From Prosthecobacter debontii (GTDB lineage: Bacteria; Verrucomicrobiota; Verrucomicrobiia; Verrucomicrobiales; Akkermansiaceae), in the NCBI GenBank assembly GCA_945870855.1, contig CAMBTP010000013.1, forward strand, positions 1 through 61,983: a stretch of DNA of 61,983 nucleotides. Direction: 5' to 3'. The translations under genes and the position numbers were made by a program. The notes below the pieces were generated by a model that saw only the letters and a list, made by a program, of their open reading frames with translations, was not told the DNA's origin and made no database searches. Shown here in pieces: positions 1 through 8,649 of this stretch; the first letter of the stretch is position 1; every line of letters begins with the position of its first letter.

Positions 1-47
1 CAAAGCAGAGGTCGCAGAGGGAACGCGGAGAAGAGTTTGTGTTTTGC

Positions 48-118
48 GGTAGGGTCATTTTGATAAAATGACCCACGCAGCGTGTGTTAGCACGGTGATG
101 GGGAGGAAAGCTCCGCAT
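48..118. repeat. Dispersed intergenic repeat, copy A
   Basis: About 70 bp that recur in the same orientation at 52137-52206 with only a handful of differences. The copy opens with a palindrome, GGGTCATTTT and AAAATGACCC around a 3-nt loop, followed by a shared stretch ending in CTCCGCAT. A related perfect palindrome lies at 173-195. No coding capacity is evident. Likely a dispersed palindromic repeat of this genome. Confidence 0.8.
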
Positions 119-172
119 CAACGCCGCGAAAGGGTGAGACACGGATTTCAGATGAGGTTGCACGCACAGGGT

Positions 173-195
173 GGGTCGTTTTGTCAAAACGACCC
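173..195. repeat. Perfect 11-bp palindrome
   Basis: GGGTCGTTTTG, one T, then CAAAACGACCC. It has the design of the hairpin in the 48-118 repeat with one base pair changed, so it looks like a sibling of that element. There is no T-run and no neighbouring gene end, so I do not call it a terminator. Confidence 0.7.
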
Positions 196-241
196 TACCA
201 TCTGCTAGGGCGATCAAGCTAGGGAGTAAAAATCCAGCTAT

Positions 242-330
242 ATGGAGAAGGGTGCTTCCAGCCCCTTTGCACAAGCCAAGCGAACCGATTTCCAAATCCT
301 CCGCAAAGGGGCTGCAAGACCCTTCTCCAT
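242..330. repeat. Long interrupted hairpin repeat
   Basis: Two nested pairs of perfect arms: ATGGAGAAGGGT (242-253) with ACCCTTCTCCAT (319-330), and AGCCCCTTTGC (260-270) with GCAAAGGGGCT (303-313). They enclose a loop of about 32 nt. This is the form expected of a non-coding mobile palindrome. It has no ORF of its own that looks genuine. Confidence 0.7.
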
Positions 331-340
331 AGGGAGAATT

Positions 341-447
341 TTCACCGCGAAGGCGCAAAGGCGCAAAGCCAATGCACCGTATTTTTCACCATTTTCAAAA
401 CTTAACCATCACAACCCCAGCTTAGCGTCTTTGCGCCTTTGCGGTTC
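341..447. repeat. Inverted pair of GGCGCAAAG-type repeats
   Basis: The left arm (341-370) is built of CGAAGGCGCAAAGGCGCAAA. The right arm (421-447) is nearly its reverse complement (TCTTTGCGCCTTTGCGG), with about 50 bp between. This type of GCAAAGGCGCAAAG repeat is commonly seen between genes in PVC genomes. No gene is visible here. Confidence 0.6.
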
Positions 448-463
448 AAAAATCTTCCCATTC

Positions 464-583
464 GGACAGGTTGCTCCCGGCTTACTTCGTTTTTCCATCA
501 CGCACCCAAAAAGCTGCGGATGAGAACCGCAGCAGTCAAAAGCCTCCGGCGGCATGGATCTGCGCAAGGACTTTTGGCAAATG
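464..583 (+). repeat. REP-like repeat, copy 1
   Basis: About 115 bp matching the reverse complement of 61814-61927 at roughly nine positions in ten. The core is a 7-bp hairpin, GCTGCGG and CCGCAGC. The left part contains TTCGTTTTTCCATCACG; the right part carries, on the minus strand, the codons for the tail PKVLAQIHAAGGF of the adjacent broken gene. The opposite orientation of the far copy, and a third partial copy beside it, resemble paired REP/BIME organisation. Confidence 0.75.
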
Positions 584-784
584 GTATACCTCTGTAGTGA
601 GACGAATGTGTGAGCCCACCTGCCTGACGCTTTCATCGCCGAAATGGCAGTGAACCGCATCCCGAACCATTTCCCTCAGTTCTTCCAAAGTTTCAGCTTC
701 GGTCGCGATGGAATGCCCAAGCGCCACAGCCACGAAGCCGCCATCAACCTCATCTTCCCTCACCTCGAAAATAACTTCTTCCAT
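536..784 (-). pseudogene. Degenerate hicBA-like toxin-antitoxin remnant
   Basis: The 82-residue frame starts at MEEVIFEVRED. Residues 1-50 resemble the small HicB-like antitoxin fold (GGFVAVALGHSIATEAETLE). The text then jumps to VRQVGSHIRLTTE, which resembles the double-stranded-RNA-binding part of HicA toxins (RQxGSHIRL). It ends in a tail encoded by the 464-583 repeat. The simplest reading is a hicB-hicA pair collapsed by an internal deletion, with the repeat at its 3' end. It lies just downstream of lepA on the same strand. A functional short antitoxin cannot be excluded. The start at 784 was preferred to one 45 bases upstream because family alignment begins there. Confidence 0.5.
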
Positions 785-841
785 AAACGTAAGTTCGCAC
801 ACGAAAAGCCTTTCGGGAAAGCTCAACATCGGCCAAATTAC

Positions 842-2641
842 TCAATCCCCGCTCTTCAGGACCTTGATGAACGCGTCCTGCGGGATATTGACCTTGCCGA
901 ACATCTTCATCTTTTTCTTACCCTCTTTCTGCTTCTCCAGCAGCTTGCGTTTCCGGGAAATATCGCCGCCGTAGCATTTCGCGGTGACGTTCTTGCGCAT
1001 CGCGGAGATGGATTCGCGGGCAACGATCTTGCCGCCCACCGCCGCTTGGATGGCGACGACGAAAAGGTGCGAGGGGATCACTTCCTTGAGACGCTCGGCG
1101 AGCTTGCGCCCGTAGCCCTCCGCCTTGTCGCGGTGAACGATCGTCGAGAACGCTTCCACCGGATCCCCGGCGATCAGCATATCCATTTTCACCATCTTCG
1201 CCTCGCGGTAACCGGCGTGCTCGTAATCCATCGAGCCGTAGCCCTTGGTCTGGGATTTTAGCTTGTCGTTGAAATCGACGAGGATTTCCGAAAGCGGCAG
1301 AACGCAGGACAGCATCACGCGGGTGTCGTCAATCGTTTCGGTGTTCGATACCTCGCCGCGTTTCTCAAGAACGAGTTGCATCATATCGCCGATGTATTCG
1401 CCCGGCACCATGATATAGACGTTCACGATTGGCTCGCGAATCTCCTGGATTACCTGTGTCTCGGGGAAAAGCGTAGGGTTATCTACGATGACTTCCGTAC
1501 CATCGGTGAGATCGACGTGATAGATGACGGATGGATAGGTAGAGATCACATCCATGTCGAACTCGCGGCGCAGCCTTTCCTGGATGATTTCCATGTGCAG
1601 CAGGCCGAGGAATCCACAGCGGAAACCGAAGCCGAGCGCGGTCGAGCTTTCTTGTGAGAAAGTAAATGCCGGATCGTTGATCTGGAGCTTGCCCATCGCC
1701 ATTTTCAGCGCCTCGTAGTCAGAGGAATCCACCGGATAGATACCGGAGAAAACCATCGGCTGGATCTCCTTGTAGCCGGGCAAGGCCTCGGGACAAGGAT
1801 GCGTGGAGTCGGTCATCGTATCGCCGATCTTCACCTCGCTGGCGGACTTCATATTCGCGATCACATAGCCGACATCGCCGGCCATCAGGACATCACGGAC
1901 ACTCATTTTAGGGGTGAACACGCCGACTTCCTTGATCTCGTAGGTCTTGTCCGTTGCGAAAAGTTTCACCCGTTGGCCACGTTTGATTGTGCCGGAAAAG
2001 ACGCGGACGTAGGAGACCACGCCGCGGTAGGTATCGTAAAGGGAGTCGAAAACGGTGGCGCGCAGGAGCTTGTCTGGATTCTCAACAGGAGCGGGCACGC
2101 GGGCGATGATCGCCTCGAGGATTTCCTCGATGCCGATGCCCGCCTTTGCGGAGGCGGGGATGCAATCCTCGGCGGGAATACAGAGGATTTCTTCCAACTG
2201 CTTCTTGCACTTCGGTATGTCGGCGGCGGGAAGGTCGATCTTGTTTAGGACAGGGATGATCTTGAGGTTCTGCTGCTCTGCGAGGTGGAGGTTCGCCACT
2301 GTCTGCGCCTCGACTCCCTGCGCGGCATCGACCATCAAGATCGCTCCTTCACAGGCTGCGAGCGCGCGGGATACCTCGTAGGAGAAATCCACGTGGCCCG
2401 GTGTGTCGAGCAGGTTGAGCTTGTAGGTTTTCCCATCCTTCGCGGTGTATTGCATAGCCACGGGGTGGGATTTGATCGTGATCCCCTTTTCCCGTTCCAG
2501 ATCCATAGAGTCGAGCTGTTGCGCGGAACTCTCGCGCATCGTCACCGTGCTGGTGATCTCCATGAGACGATCCGAGAGCGTAGTTTTCCCGTGATCGATG
2601 TGGGCGATGATGGAGAAATTGCGGGTCAGTTCGGTAGACAT
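842..2641 (-). CDS. lepA: Elongation factor 4 (LepA)
   Basis: Translational GTPase that acts on stalled or mistranslocated ribosomes. From the chosen start (MSTELTRNFS) it has 599 residues, the normal family length. Visible are the G1 loop AHIDHGKTT near residue 13, the G3 box DTPGH near residue 79, NKID near 130, and the LepA-specific C-terminal region ending in KKKMKMFGKVNIPQDAF. A start 48 bases upstream would add MLHSRAFRAIHPRPSP, which fits no family member, so 2641 is used. It is the last intact gene of the translation block, separated from map by about 185 bases with no recognisable gene. Confidence 0.97.
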   Translation of the reverse strand: MSTELTRNFSIIAHIDHGKTTLSDRLMEITSTVTMRESSAQQLDSMDLEREKGITIKSHPVAMQYTAKDGKTYKLNLLDTPGHVDFSYEVSRALAACEGAILMVDAAQGVEAQTVANLHLAEQQNLKIIPVLNKIDLPAADIPKCKKQLEEILCIPAEDCIPASAKAGIGIEEILEAIIARVPAPVENPDKLLRATVFDSLYDTYRGVVSYVRVFSGTIKRGQRVKLFATDKTYEIKEVGVFTPKMSVRDVLMAGDVGYVIANMKSASEVKIGDTMTDSTHPCPEALPGYKEIQPMVFSGIYPVDSSDYEALKMAMGKLQINDPAFTFSQESSTALGFGFRCGFLGLLHMEIIQERLRREFDMDVISTYPSVIYHVDLTDGTEVIVDNPTLFPETQVIQEIREPIVNVYIMVPGEYIGDMMQLVLEKRGEVSNTETIDDTRVMLSCVLPLSEILVDFNDKLKSQTKGYGSMDYEHAGYREAKMVKMDMLIAGDPVEAFSTIVHRDKAEGYGRKLAERLKEVIPSHLFVVAIQAAVGGKIVARESISAMRKNVTAKCYGGDISRKRKLLEKQKEGKKKMKMFGKVNIPQDAFIKVLKSGD

Positions 2642-2826
2642 GGGCGATGGGCGCGGATGGATGGCACGAAACGCGCGGGAATGCAGCAAAAAATCGCGTC
2701 CTTACTTCAGTGGAAGGCGGAGACTTTACCTGTTTGGGAATTTAGAGCTCTTTGACTTCGGCGCCCTGACCTTTGGAGGCAGCATTCTCCTGAGCCAGAA
2801 CCCGACCTTATAATGAGCAATTGGAA

Positions 2827-3630
2827 TCATGCCTTGAGCGGCGGGATGCCGAGTTGCTCCGGGAGTGCAAGGCGTGGTCTATCGGTCAGGATCTCGGGGT
2901 CGCCGTGGGTGATGAGGACTGTGTGCTCGAAGTGGGCGGAGGGTTTTCTGTCCTCGGTGATGACCGTCCAGCCATCCTCAAGGATTCGGATTCCGGGGAC
3001 GCCCGCGTTGACCATCGGCTCGATGGCGAGGGTCATGCCGGGCATGAGGGTTGGGGATTTGCCGCGCGGGCGGAAGTTCGGCACCTGCGGCTCCTCGTGG
3101 AGTTTTCTGCCAACGCCGTGGCCAACGAATTCACGGACAATACTGAACCCGAAAGGCTCCGCATATTCGGCGACGGCTCCGCAAAGATCGGCGAGCTTGC
3201 GCCCGGCGCGGGCTTTGGAAATAGCCTCGTAGAGTGATTGCTCGGTGACGGCGAGCAGAAGTTTTGTTTCAAGAGGAATTTCCCCGCAGGCGACAGTGGT
3301 GGCGTTGTCACCAATGAAGCCGGCCTTGATGATGCCAACATCGATTTTCACTATATCGCCGGGTTGGATGCGGCGTGGGCCACCGATGCCGTGGACAACT
3401 TCTTCGTTCACTGAGATGCAGATCTGGCCGGAGAATCCGCGGTAGTTGAGGAAGGCGCTCTTGCAATCGTTTTGCTGCATTAGGTCGGCGGCAAGGTTGT
3501 CGATTTCCTTCGTAGTGACCCCGGGGGCAATGGCGGTGGCGAGTTGCTGGAGAATGGATGCAGCGACGCGACCAGATTCACGCATACGGTCGATTTCTTT
3601 AGGAGACTTGATGGGAATTCGGGTGCGCAT
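2827..3630 (-). CDS. map: Methionine aminopeptidase, type I
   Basis: Removes the initiator methionine from nascent proteins; a dinuclear metal enzyme. The expected ligands are present in order: DVG, GDNATT, HGVGRKLHEEP, AIEPM and HFEHTV, plus VVHGIGG, which holds the substrate-binding His. The product is 267 residues from MRTRIPIKSPKEIDRMR. Another ATG lies 15 bases upstream, inside a heptad repeat tract (3637-3663); the downstream ATG aligns with other MetAPs and follows a CATCC spacer also seen before secY. It follows adk closely, as in many spc operons. Confidence 0.96.
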   Translation of the reverse strand: MRTRIPIKSPKEIDRMRESGRVAASILQQLATAIAPGVTTKEIDNLAADLMQQNDCKSAFLNYRGFSGQICISVNEEVVHGIGGPRRIQPGDIVKIDVGIIKAGFIGDNATTVACGEIPLETKLLLAVTEQSLYEAISKARAGRKLADLCGAVAEYAEPFGFSIVREFVGHGVGRKLHEEPQVPNFRPRGKSPTLMPGMTLAIEPMVNAGVPGIRILEDGWTVITEDRKPSAHFEHTVLITHGDPEILTDRPRLALPEQLGIPPLKA

Positions 3631-3636
3631 GGATGG

Positions 3637-3663
3637 AAATTTCAAAATCTAAATTTTAAATTC
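3637..3663. repeat. Heptad AT-rich tract before map, overlapping the adk end
   Basis: On the minus strand it reads ATTTAAA ATTTAGA TTTTGAA ATTT, a period of 7, preceded by the head CTCTTCGTTAG. It encodes the last residues of adk (LEFKI plus stop) and ends a few bases before the map start. One of at least eleven such tracts in the window. Confidence 0.75.
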
Positions 3664-4293
3664 TAACGAAGAGAGAATGGCGGCGGCGGTCTTGTCCTTA
3701 GTGCCGGTGGCGGGGATGGAGATGAGCCTGCCAGAGCTTCGGTAGAAGTCGATCACGGGGATGGTGAGGTTGATGAATTCGACGTGGCGGTTGCGAAAAT
3801 TTTCCTCGCGGTCGTCGTCGCGGGGGGCGGCAGGACTTACACATTTCGGGCAAATATTGCCTTTGGAAAGCTCGCTACGTTGGCCGGACCAGCGACAAGT
3901 AAGACACTCAACACGATCACAAATGCGGCGGAGGAGTTCGTCAAAAGGAGCTTCGAGTGCGATGGCCGCATCGAGCGATGCGCCGTTTTCCGATAGGCAG
4001 CGGTCGAGGAAATCAGCCTGAGGCATGCTGCGGGGAAATCCGTCGAGCACCCAACCTTTACCGGAGTCATTTTTTATCAGCCAATCGGCTAGGATGGGGC
4101 ACATCAAGTCATCAGGCAAATAGCCACCGCGTGCGAGGATAGGCGCGGCGGAGAGGCCGAGAGGTGTTCCTTCCTCGATGTTTTCGCGGAGCAACGCACC
4201 GGTGCTGAGGTATCCAAGTCCTAGGCTTGCAGAAAGCTTGCGCCCCTGAGTGCCTTTTCCGGAGGCGGGCGGGCCGAGGAGGACGATTCGCAT
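3649..4293 (-). CDS. adk: Adenylate kinase
   Basis: Interconverts AMP, ATP and ADP in the cytoplasm. The P-loop GPPASGKGTQ is at residues 7-16, followed by STGALLR and LDGFPRS. The LID domain has four cysteines (C130, C133, C148, C151), so it is the zinc-containing type often found in Gram-positive and PVC bacteria, unlike E. coli. The product is 214 residues. It lies between secY and map as in canonical spc operons. Its final residues and stop codon are made by a heptad repeat tract, so the native C-terminus may have been altered when the tract arrived. Confidence 0.96.
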   Translation of the reverse strand: MRIVLLGPPASGKGTQGRKLSASLGLGYLSTGALLRENIEEGTPLGLSAAPILARGGYLPDDLMCPILADWLIKNDSGKGWVLDGFPRSMPQADFLDRCLSENGASLDAAIALEAPFDELLRRICDRVECLTCRWSGQRSELSKGNICPKCVSPAAPRDDDREENFRNRHVEFINLTIPVIDFYRSSGRLISIPATGTKDKTAAAILSSLEFKI

Positions 4294-4326
4294 CGGGACA
4301 AGGCGGGCGCCAACCGCGGCGGGGCT

Positions 4327-5823
4327 TCAGCCTTGGCTGCGATTGTAGATGTAGGCGGTGATACCCAGAACCACGAGGATGGCGATGACGACCCAGAGAT
4401 AGACAATCGCGTTGAGCGGTGCGGCATTACTCTGGTTACCAAGGCGGTCGTAGCGGCCCTTGATTTTTCCTTTCCGCAGGAATCCATCGTAGTGCTTCTG
4501 GAGAAGATGGGTTTCAACCTGACGCATTACATCAAGCACCACGCCAACCATGATCAGCAACGAAGTGCCGCCGAAGAATTGGAGGACAAGCGATCCCTGT
4601 GGAAGGCCGACCAATTTCCCGATTACTGCAGGGAGGACGAATAGCGATACAAGGAAAACGGCACCCGCAAAGGTGAGACGAGTCATTGTAAAATCTAGAA
4701 AATCAGCAGTGGGCTTACCGGGGCGCTGGCCTGGGATATAACCGCCGTTGCGCTTCAAGTCTTCTGCGATCTGCGAAGGCTGGAACATCATCGCCACCCA
4801 GAAATATGAGAAGAGGAAGATGCCGAGACCGCCTAAAATGAAATACCACATTCCGCCGCCAACGAGCTCGCCGTAGAGTTTGGTGGCCCATGGCTGCCCG
4901 GCGAAGAACCAGTTCAGCATGATGGGAGGAAGCGAAAGCACCGCAGAAGCGAAAATGATCGGCATCACGCCCGCGTAGTTGACCTTGAGCGGGAGATACT
5001 GCGTCTGGCCACCGAATTGCTTGCGTCCAACAACGCGCTTTGCGTACTGAACCGCAATGCGACGCTGAGCCTGAGTGATCGCGATCGTGCCTGCAATAAC
5101 GATGAGGAGCAGCGCAATCATCACGACCATCATGATCGCCTTGAAGGGATCGCCGTCGGTAAAATAACCCCAAGCCTGAATCAGTGCACCGGGTAGAGCG
5201 GAGATGATGTTCACCGTTATGATGATAGAAATACCGTTGCCGATGCCTTTTTCAGTGATCTGGTCGCCGATCCACATCAGCAAGATGGTGCCCGCTACAA
5301 TGGTTAGCACAGTAAGCAAGAGCCATGACACGGACGGATCGGGAACGAGAGTCCCAAAATCTGAAACTCCCTGCATGTAGGGAATACTATCAGGATTGGT
5401 GAGCGATTGTGCGACGAAATAGCCCTGCACCAACGCGATCACGATAGTGATGTAGCGGGTGTATTGGGTTATTTTCTGGCGACCACCATCCTCACGGGCG
5501 AGCTTGGAAAACTTCGGCACGATGGCCGTCATAAGCTGCACCATAATGGATGCCGAGATATATGGCATGATGCCCAGCGCGAAAACACCCGCTTGGGTGA
5601 GTCCGCCGCCGGAGAACACGGTGAGCAGCGCGGTTATGCCGCCGCCGGGGTTCGTCGCGTTTTGCTTCGCCACATCGTCAAGCCATGCCTTGATCACGCT
5701 AGCATCCACGCCCGGAAGGGTGATGTGGACGCCAAGGCGGACGATAACGATAAGAGCAAGGGTGAAAAGGATGCGATCCCGCAGTTCGGGGATTTTCCAG
5801 GTATTCGCAAAGGCGGAGATCAT
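4327..5823 (-). CDS. secY: Protein translocase subunit SecY
   Basis: Channel subunit of the Sec translocon in the inner membrane. Ten hydrophobic segments can be traced, starting at ILFTLALIVIVRLGVHITLP with the family motif soon after (GIMPYISASIMVQLM). The conserved cytosolic loops QRRIAVQYAKRVVG and PSQIAEDLKRNGGYIPG are present. At 498 residues it is about 60 longer than E. coli SecY; the extra length is in loops near residues 65-85, 155-175 and 310-330. It follows rplO after a spacer with two strong hairpins. Confidence 0.96.
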   Translation of the reverse strand: MISAFANTWKIPELRDRILFTLALIVIVRLGVHITLPGVDASVIKAWLDDVAKQNATNPGGGITALLTVFSGGGLTQAGVFALGIMPYISASIMVQLMTAIVPKFSKLAREDGGRQKITQYTRYITIVIALVQGYFVAQSLTNPDSIPYMQGVSDFGTLVPDPSVSWLLLTVLTIVAGTILLMWIGDQITEKGIGNGISIIITVNIISALPGALIQAWGYFTDGDPFKAIMMVVMIALLLIVIAGTIAITQAQRRIAVQYAKRVVGRKQFGGQTQYLPLKVNYAGVMPIIFASAVLSLPPIMLNWFFAGQPWATKLYGELVGGGMWYFILGGLGIFLFSYFWVAMMFQPSQIAEDLKRNGGYIPGQRPGKPTADFLDFTMTRLTFAGAVFLVSLFVLPAVIGKLVGLPQGSLVLQFFGGTSLLIMVGVVLDVMRQVETHLLQKHYDGFLRKGKIKGRYDRLGNQSNAAPLNAIVYLWVVIAILVVLGITAYIYNRSQG

Positions 5824-5834
5824 GGTGGATGGGG

Positions 5835-5864
5835 AAACTTTAAACTCTAAATCTTAAACTCTAA
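5835..5864. repeat. Heptad AT-rich tract before secY
   Basis: Minus strand: GTTTAAG ATTTAGA GTTTAAA GTTT, then CCCCATCCACC and the secY ATG. The same tract-plus-CCCC spacer precedes the coiled-coil gene at 13047. Confidence 0.75.
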
Positions 5865-5866
5865 GC

Positions 5867-5923
5867 GCCCGCCCACAGGCGGGCTTTCATCACGCGGAAA
5901 GGAAGCGACTAAGCTTCCTTTCC
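5867..5923 (-). promoter_or_regulatory. Tandem hairpins between rplO and secY
   Basis: Two perfect stems in the transcribed spacer: 11 bp (GGAAAGGAAGC and GCTTCCTTTCC, 5896-5923, 6-nt loop) and 7 bp (GCCCGCC and GGCGGGC, 5867-5884, 4-nt loop). Neither has a following T-run, so a classical terminator is unlikely. They may set the ribosomal-protein to secY expression ratio through attenuation or processing. That role is inference. Confidence 0.55.
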
Positions 5924-5952
5924 AGAATCAGGTCATTTTGGGATTGCGGGGT

Positions 5953-6438
5953 TCACTCGCCTTCCGTCTGAACGGGGGTGCGGGTCTTTGCGGCGGGTTC
6001 GGTGAAACTGCCGCCGGCTTTTTCGATCTTCTCACGGGCTGTCTTGCTGACCTTGTGGAAGCAGACGGTGTATGCGTTTTCAACTTCGCCATCACCGAGG
6101 AGCTTGATCTTGTCGCAGGGGCCGTTGACGAGACCCACCTCGCGGAGGGATTTCTCATTGATAAGGGCACCGGACTCGAAGCGGTCGTCGAGATCGCCGA
6201 CGTTGACTACGATAAAGACATCGCGGAAGTCGAAATTATTGAAGCCGCGCTTGGGCAGACGACGGTGAAGAGGCATCTGGCCGCCTTCGAAACCGACGCG
6301 GGTGCCGCTGCCGGAACGGGCTTTCTGACCCTTGTTGCCTTTTCCGGATGTTTTTCCGAGACCCGAACTTTCGCCCGAACCAAGACGTTTGGTGCGGTGC
6401 TTAGCGCCGGGGTTCGGCTTTAGATTGTGGAGTTCCAT
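5953..6438 (-). CDS. rplO: 50S ribosomal protein L15 (uL15)
   Basis: Large-subunit protein. The N-terminus MELHNLKPNPGAKH with the Gly/Lys-rich stretch GSGESSGLGKTSGKGNKGQK is diagnostic. The product is 161 residues with a short acidic, threonine-rich tail (KTRTPVQTEGE). It directly follows rpsE; rpmD (L30), normally between them, is absent. The leader contains an inverted heptad tract. Confidence 0.97.
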   Translation of the reverse strand: MELHNLKPNPGAKHRTKRLGSGESSGLGKTSGKGNKGQKARSGSGTRVGFEGGQMPLHRRLPKRGFNNFDFRDVFIVVNVGDLDDRFESGALINEKSLREVGLVNGPCDKIKLLGDGEVENAYTVCFHKVSKTAREKIEKAGGSFTEPAAKTRTPVQTEGE

Positions 6439-6450
6439 GGTTGTGTTTAT

Positions 6451-6510
6451 AGGGATTAGATATTGGGAGATTAGATATTAGGTATTTCCCTTAATATCTA
6501 AAATCAAATT
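6451..6510. repeat. Inverted heptad tract between rpsE and rplO
   Basis: Units such as ATATCTA and ATCTCCC on the minus strand face a TTTGAAATTTGATTTT stretch. The two halves pair through an 8-bp stem, AGATATTA with TAATATCT. The first bases also supply the rpsE stop codon region. Confidence 0.6.
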
Positions 6511-7266
6511 TCAAATGGCTTTTTCCTTTTTCTTCTTGCCGCGGGAACCGAGGATCTGGTCGCGGGTGCGAACGGAGGAGAGAGCTTTAAGAGTAGCCTT
6601 GACCACGTTGGCGTGGTTGGAGGAACCCATGGATTTTGCGAGGATGTCACGAATGCCGACTGCTTCGCAGACAGCGCGGACACCGCCACCGGCGATGATC
6701 CCCGTTCCGGGAGATGCGGGCTTGAGGAGAACCTTGCCGCCGCCGAATTCCGCGTAGATTTCGTGAGGAATGGTTCCGTCCACAATGCTCATGGGCTTGA
6801 GAACTTTGCGGGCTGCTTCGCTGGCTTTCTTGATGGCATCCGCCACCTCGTTTGCCTTGCCGAAGCCGAGACCGACTTTACCGATCTTGTCTCCGCAGAC
6901 CACGAGGGCCGAGAAGCTGAAGCGACGACCGCCTTTGACGACCTTGGCGCAACGGTTGATGAACACGACCTTTTCAGAAAGCTCATTGCCATCGGAATCG
7001 GTAAGCGCTTGGCGCTCCTCTCGACGTGGGCCGCCACGACCACGGCCACCGCCGTTGCCGCCGCCACCAAAGCCACCGCCGCCGCCGAAACCGCCGCGGC
7101 CTTGTCCGCCGCCGCCACCTTGTCCGCCACCTTGGTAACCGCCGCCGCCGCCACCACCTTGATAACCGCCGGAGCGGGCTTCGGGAGCGCTGGATGCTTG
7201 GGGAGTTACGGGTGCCGCTGCGACCGTGGAGGGCGCTGCGGGTTCATTTTCTGAAGTAGTTGCCAT
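6511..7266 (-). CDS. rpsE: 30S ribosomal protein S5 (uS5) with Gly-rich N-terminus
   Basis: Small-subunit accuracy protein. The core begins near residue 87 ([19 protein letters not shown]) and includes [13 protein letters not shown] and the C-terminal [11 protein letters not shown]. At 251 residues it exceeds the usual length (about 165) by an N-terminal extension: about 30 Ala/Pro residues, then about 45 residues of Gly/Arg repeats ([18 protein letters not shown]). The extension looks disordered and cationic. The start at 7266 is the only in-frame ATG that covers it. Confidence 0.95.
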   Translation of the reverse strand: MATTSENEPAAPSTVAAAPVTPQASSAPEARSGGYQGGGGGGGYQGGGQGGGGGQGRGGFGGGGGFGGGGNGGGRGRGGPRREERQALTDSDGNELSEKVVFINRCAKVVKGGRRFSFSALVVCGDKIGKVGLGFGKANEVADAIKKASEAARKVLKPMSIVDGTIPHEIYAEFGGGKVLLKPASPGTGIIAGGGVRAVCEAVGIRDILAKSMGSSNHANVVKATLKALSSVRTRDQILGSRGKKKKEKAI

Positions 7267-7277
7267 GTGATAGGGAA

Positions 7278-7634
7278 TTAGAATTTAAGGCCAGCTTCGC
7301 GGGCTGCGTCGGCGAGGGCTTTCACCTTGCCATGATAGAGATGACCACCGCGGTCGAAGACCACGTCGGAGATATTTGCTGCCTGGGCGCGCTCGGCGAC
7401 TAACTGGCCGACCTTCTGGGCGGAGGCGATGTTGGAGGCGTTGCCTTCGAAGCTCTTGTCCATGGTGGAAGCAGAGACGAGAGTACGGCCTGCCGAATCG
7501 TCGATCAGTTGTGCGTAAACGTGCTGGTTGGAGAAATAGACCGCGAGGCGAGGGCGCTCCGTGGTGCCGGCCACCTTGCGGCGGATGCGGCTGTGGATCC
7601 GCTGGCGGATAGTTTTGCGTTGAATGGTGCTCAT
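7278..7634 (-). CDS. rplR: 50S ribosomal protein L18 (uL18)
   Basis: Binds 5S rRNA with L5. The product is 118 residues, normal length. Recognised by [28 protein letters not shown] and the C-terminal [20 protein letters not shown] with REAGLKF. It lies between rplF and rpsE in canonical order. Confidence 0.97.
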   Translation of the reverse strand: MSTIQRKTIRQRIHSRIRRKVAGTTERPRLAVYFSNQHVYAQLIDDSAGRTLVSASTMDKSFEGNASNIASAQKVGQLVAERAQAANISDVVFDRGGHLYHGKVKALADAAREAGLKF

Positions 7635-7654
7635 GAAAATAGTGATGTTTCAGG

Positions 7655-8194
7655 TTACTTGCCGACGCTCTTGCCTTCCTTACGGCGGACTTTCTCGCCG
7701 ACGTAGCGGACACCTTTGCCCTTGTAAGGCTCGGGTGGGTAAAAGCTGCGGACTTCAGCGGCGAACTGGCCGACGAGTTGCTTATCCATTCCCTCTACCT
7801 TGATCTTGGTGTTTTCGTTCACCGTGACCGTGAGGCCGGATGGGATGGGGTGTAGAAGCGGGTGCGAGCGACCGAGGGAAAGATCGAGATCCGATCCTTT
7901 CACAGCAGCGCGGAGACCGACTCCGTGGATTTCAAGATCCTTGACGAAGCCCGTGGTGACGCCGGTGATCATGTTATTGACGATGCTGCGCACGGTGCCG
8001 TGGAGGGCACGGTGTTCGCGTTGCTCGGTGGCGCGGGAGACGATGACGTTTCCGTCCTCGGATTTCAGCGAGATACCGGCAGGAACCGCGAAGTCGAGTT
8101 TACCTTTTGGGCCTTCGACTTGGACGGTGTTGCCCTCGACCTTTATGGCGACTTTAGCGGGCAGGGAGATTGGTTTGAGTCCGACTCGTGACAT
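7655..8194 (-). CDS. rplF: 50S ribosomal protein L6 (uL6)
   Basis: The product is 179 residues, normal for L6. It starts MSRVGLKPISLPAKV and carries the characteristic C-terminal region PPEPYKGKGVRYVGEKVRRK. It binds 23S rRNA near the factor-binding site. Canonical position between rpsH and rplR. Confidence 0.97.
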   Translation of the reverse strand: MSRVGLKPISLPAKVAIKVEGNTVQVEGPKGKLDFAVPAGISLKSEDGNVIVSRATEQREHRALHGTVRSIVNNMITGVTTGFVKDLEIHGVGLRAAVKGSDLDLSLGRSHPLLHPIPSGLTVTVNENTKIKVEGMDKQLVGQFAAEVRSFYPPEPYKGKGVRYVGEKVRRKEGKSVGK

Positions 8195-8219
8195 GGTGTT
8201 ATTGTGTTCGAGTTAAGGG

Positions 8220-8615
8220 TTACCAGATGTTGGCGAGGAGTTCACCACCGAGCTTCTGGCGCTTGGCGGAAGTTCCGGACATGACGCCTTTCGGGGTGGA
8301 AAGGATCGAGATGCCGAGACCGGACATGACACGCGGAATTTCCTGCGAGCCTACGTAATGGCGACGACCGGGTGTCGAGACGCGCTTGAGATCGGTGAGG
8401 ACTGGGCGGCCATCGACGAATTTTGGGCTGACTTTCAGCACGGTGCGCTCGCCGGTGACGACCTCGTATTTCCAGAGGTAGCCTTCCTGCTTGAGGATCT
8501 CGGCGATGTCGGCCTTGATCTTGGAGTAAGGTGCGTTGAATGTCTCGTTACCTGCACGCGCTGCATTCTTGAAGCGGGTGAGGAAGTCGGAGATAGGATC
8601 TGTGAGAACTGCCAT
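8220..8615 (-). CDS. rpsH: 30S ribosomal protein S8 (uS8)
   Basis: The product is 131 residues with MAVLTDPISDFLTRFKNA at the N-terminus and GLGISILSTPKGVMSG near the C-terminus, both typical of S8, a primary 16S rRNA binder. Its upstream neighbour is rplE directly; rpsN (S14), usually between them, is missing. Confidence 0.97.
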   Translation of the reverse strand: MAVLTDPISDFLTRFKNAARAGNETFNAPYSKIKADIAEILKQEGYLWKYEVVTGERTVLKVSPKFVDGRPVLTDLKRVSTPGRRHYVGSQEIPRVMSGLGISILSTPKGVMSGTSAKRQKLGGELLANIW

Positions 8616-8649
8616 GATAGTGTTTTCCTTTTAAATGGTTGGGTAAGAG

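Noticed and set aside
2813..3237. Long plus-strand frames opposite map
   Set aside because: Antisense shadows produced by high GC at third positions; no homology pattern. The same applies to long frames opposite lepA, fusA, rplB and the TPR gene.
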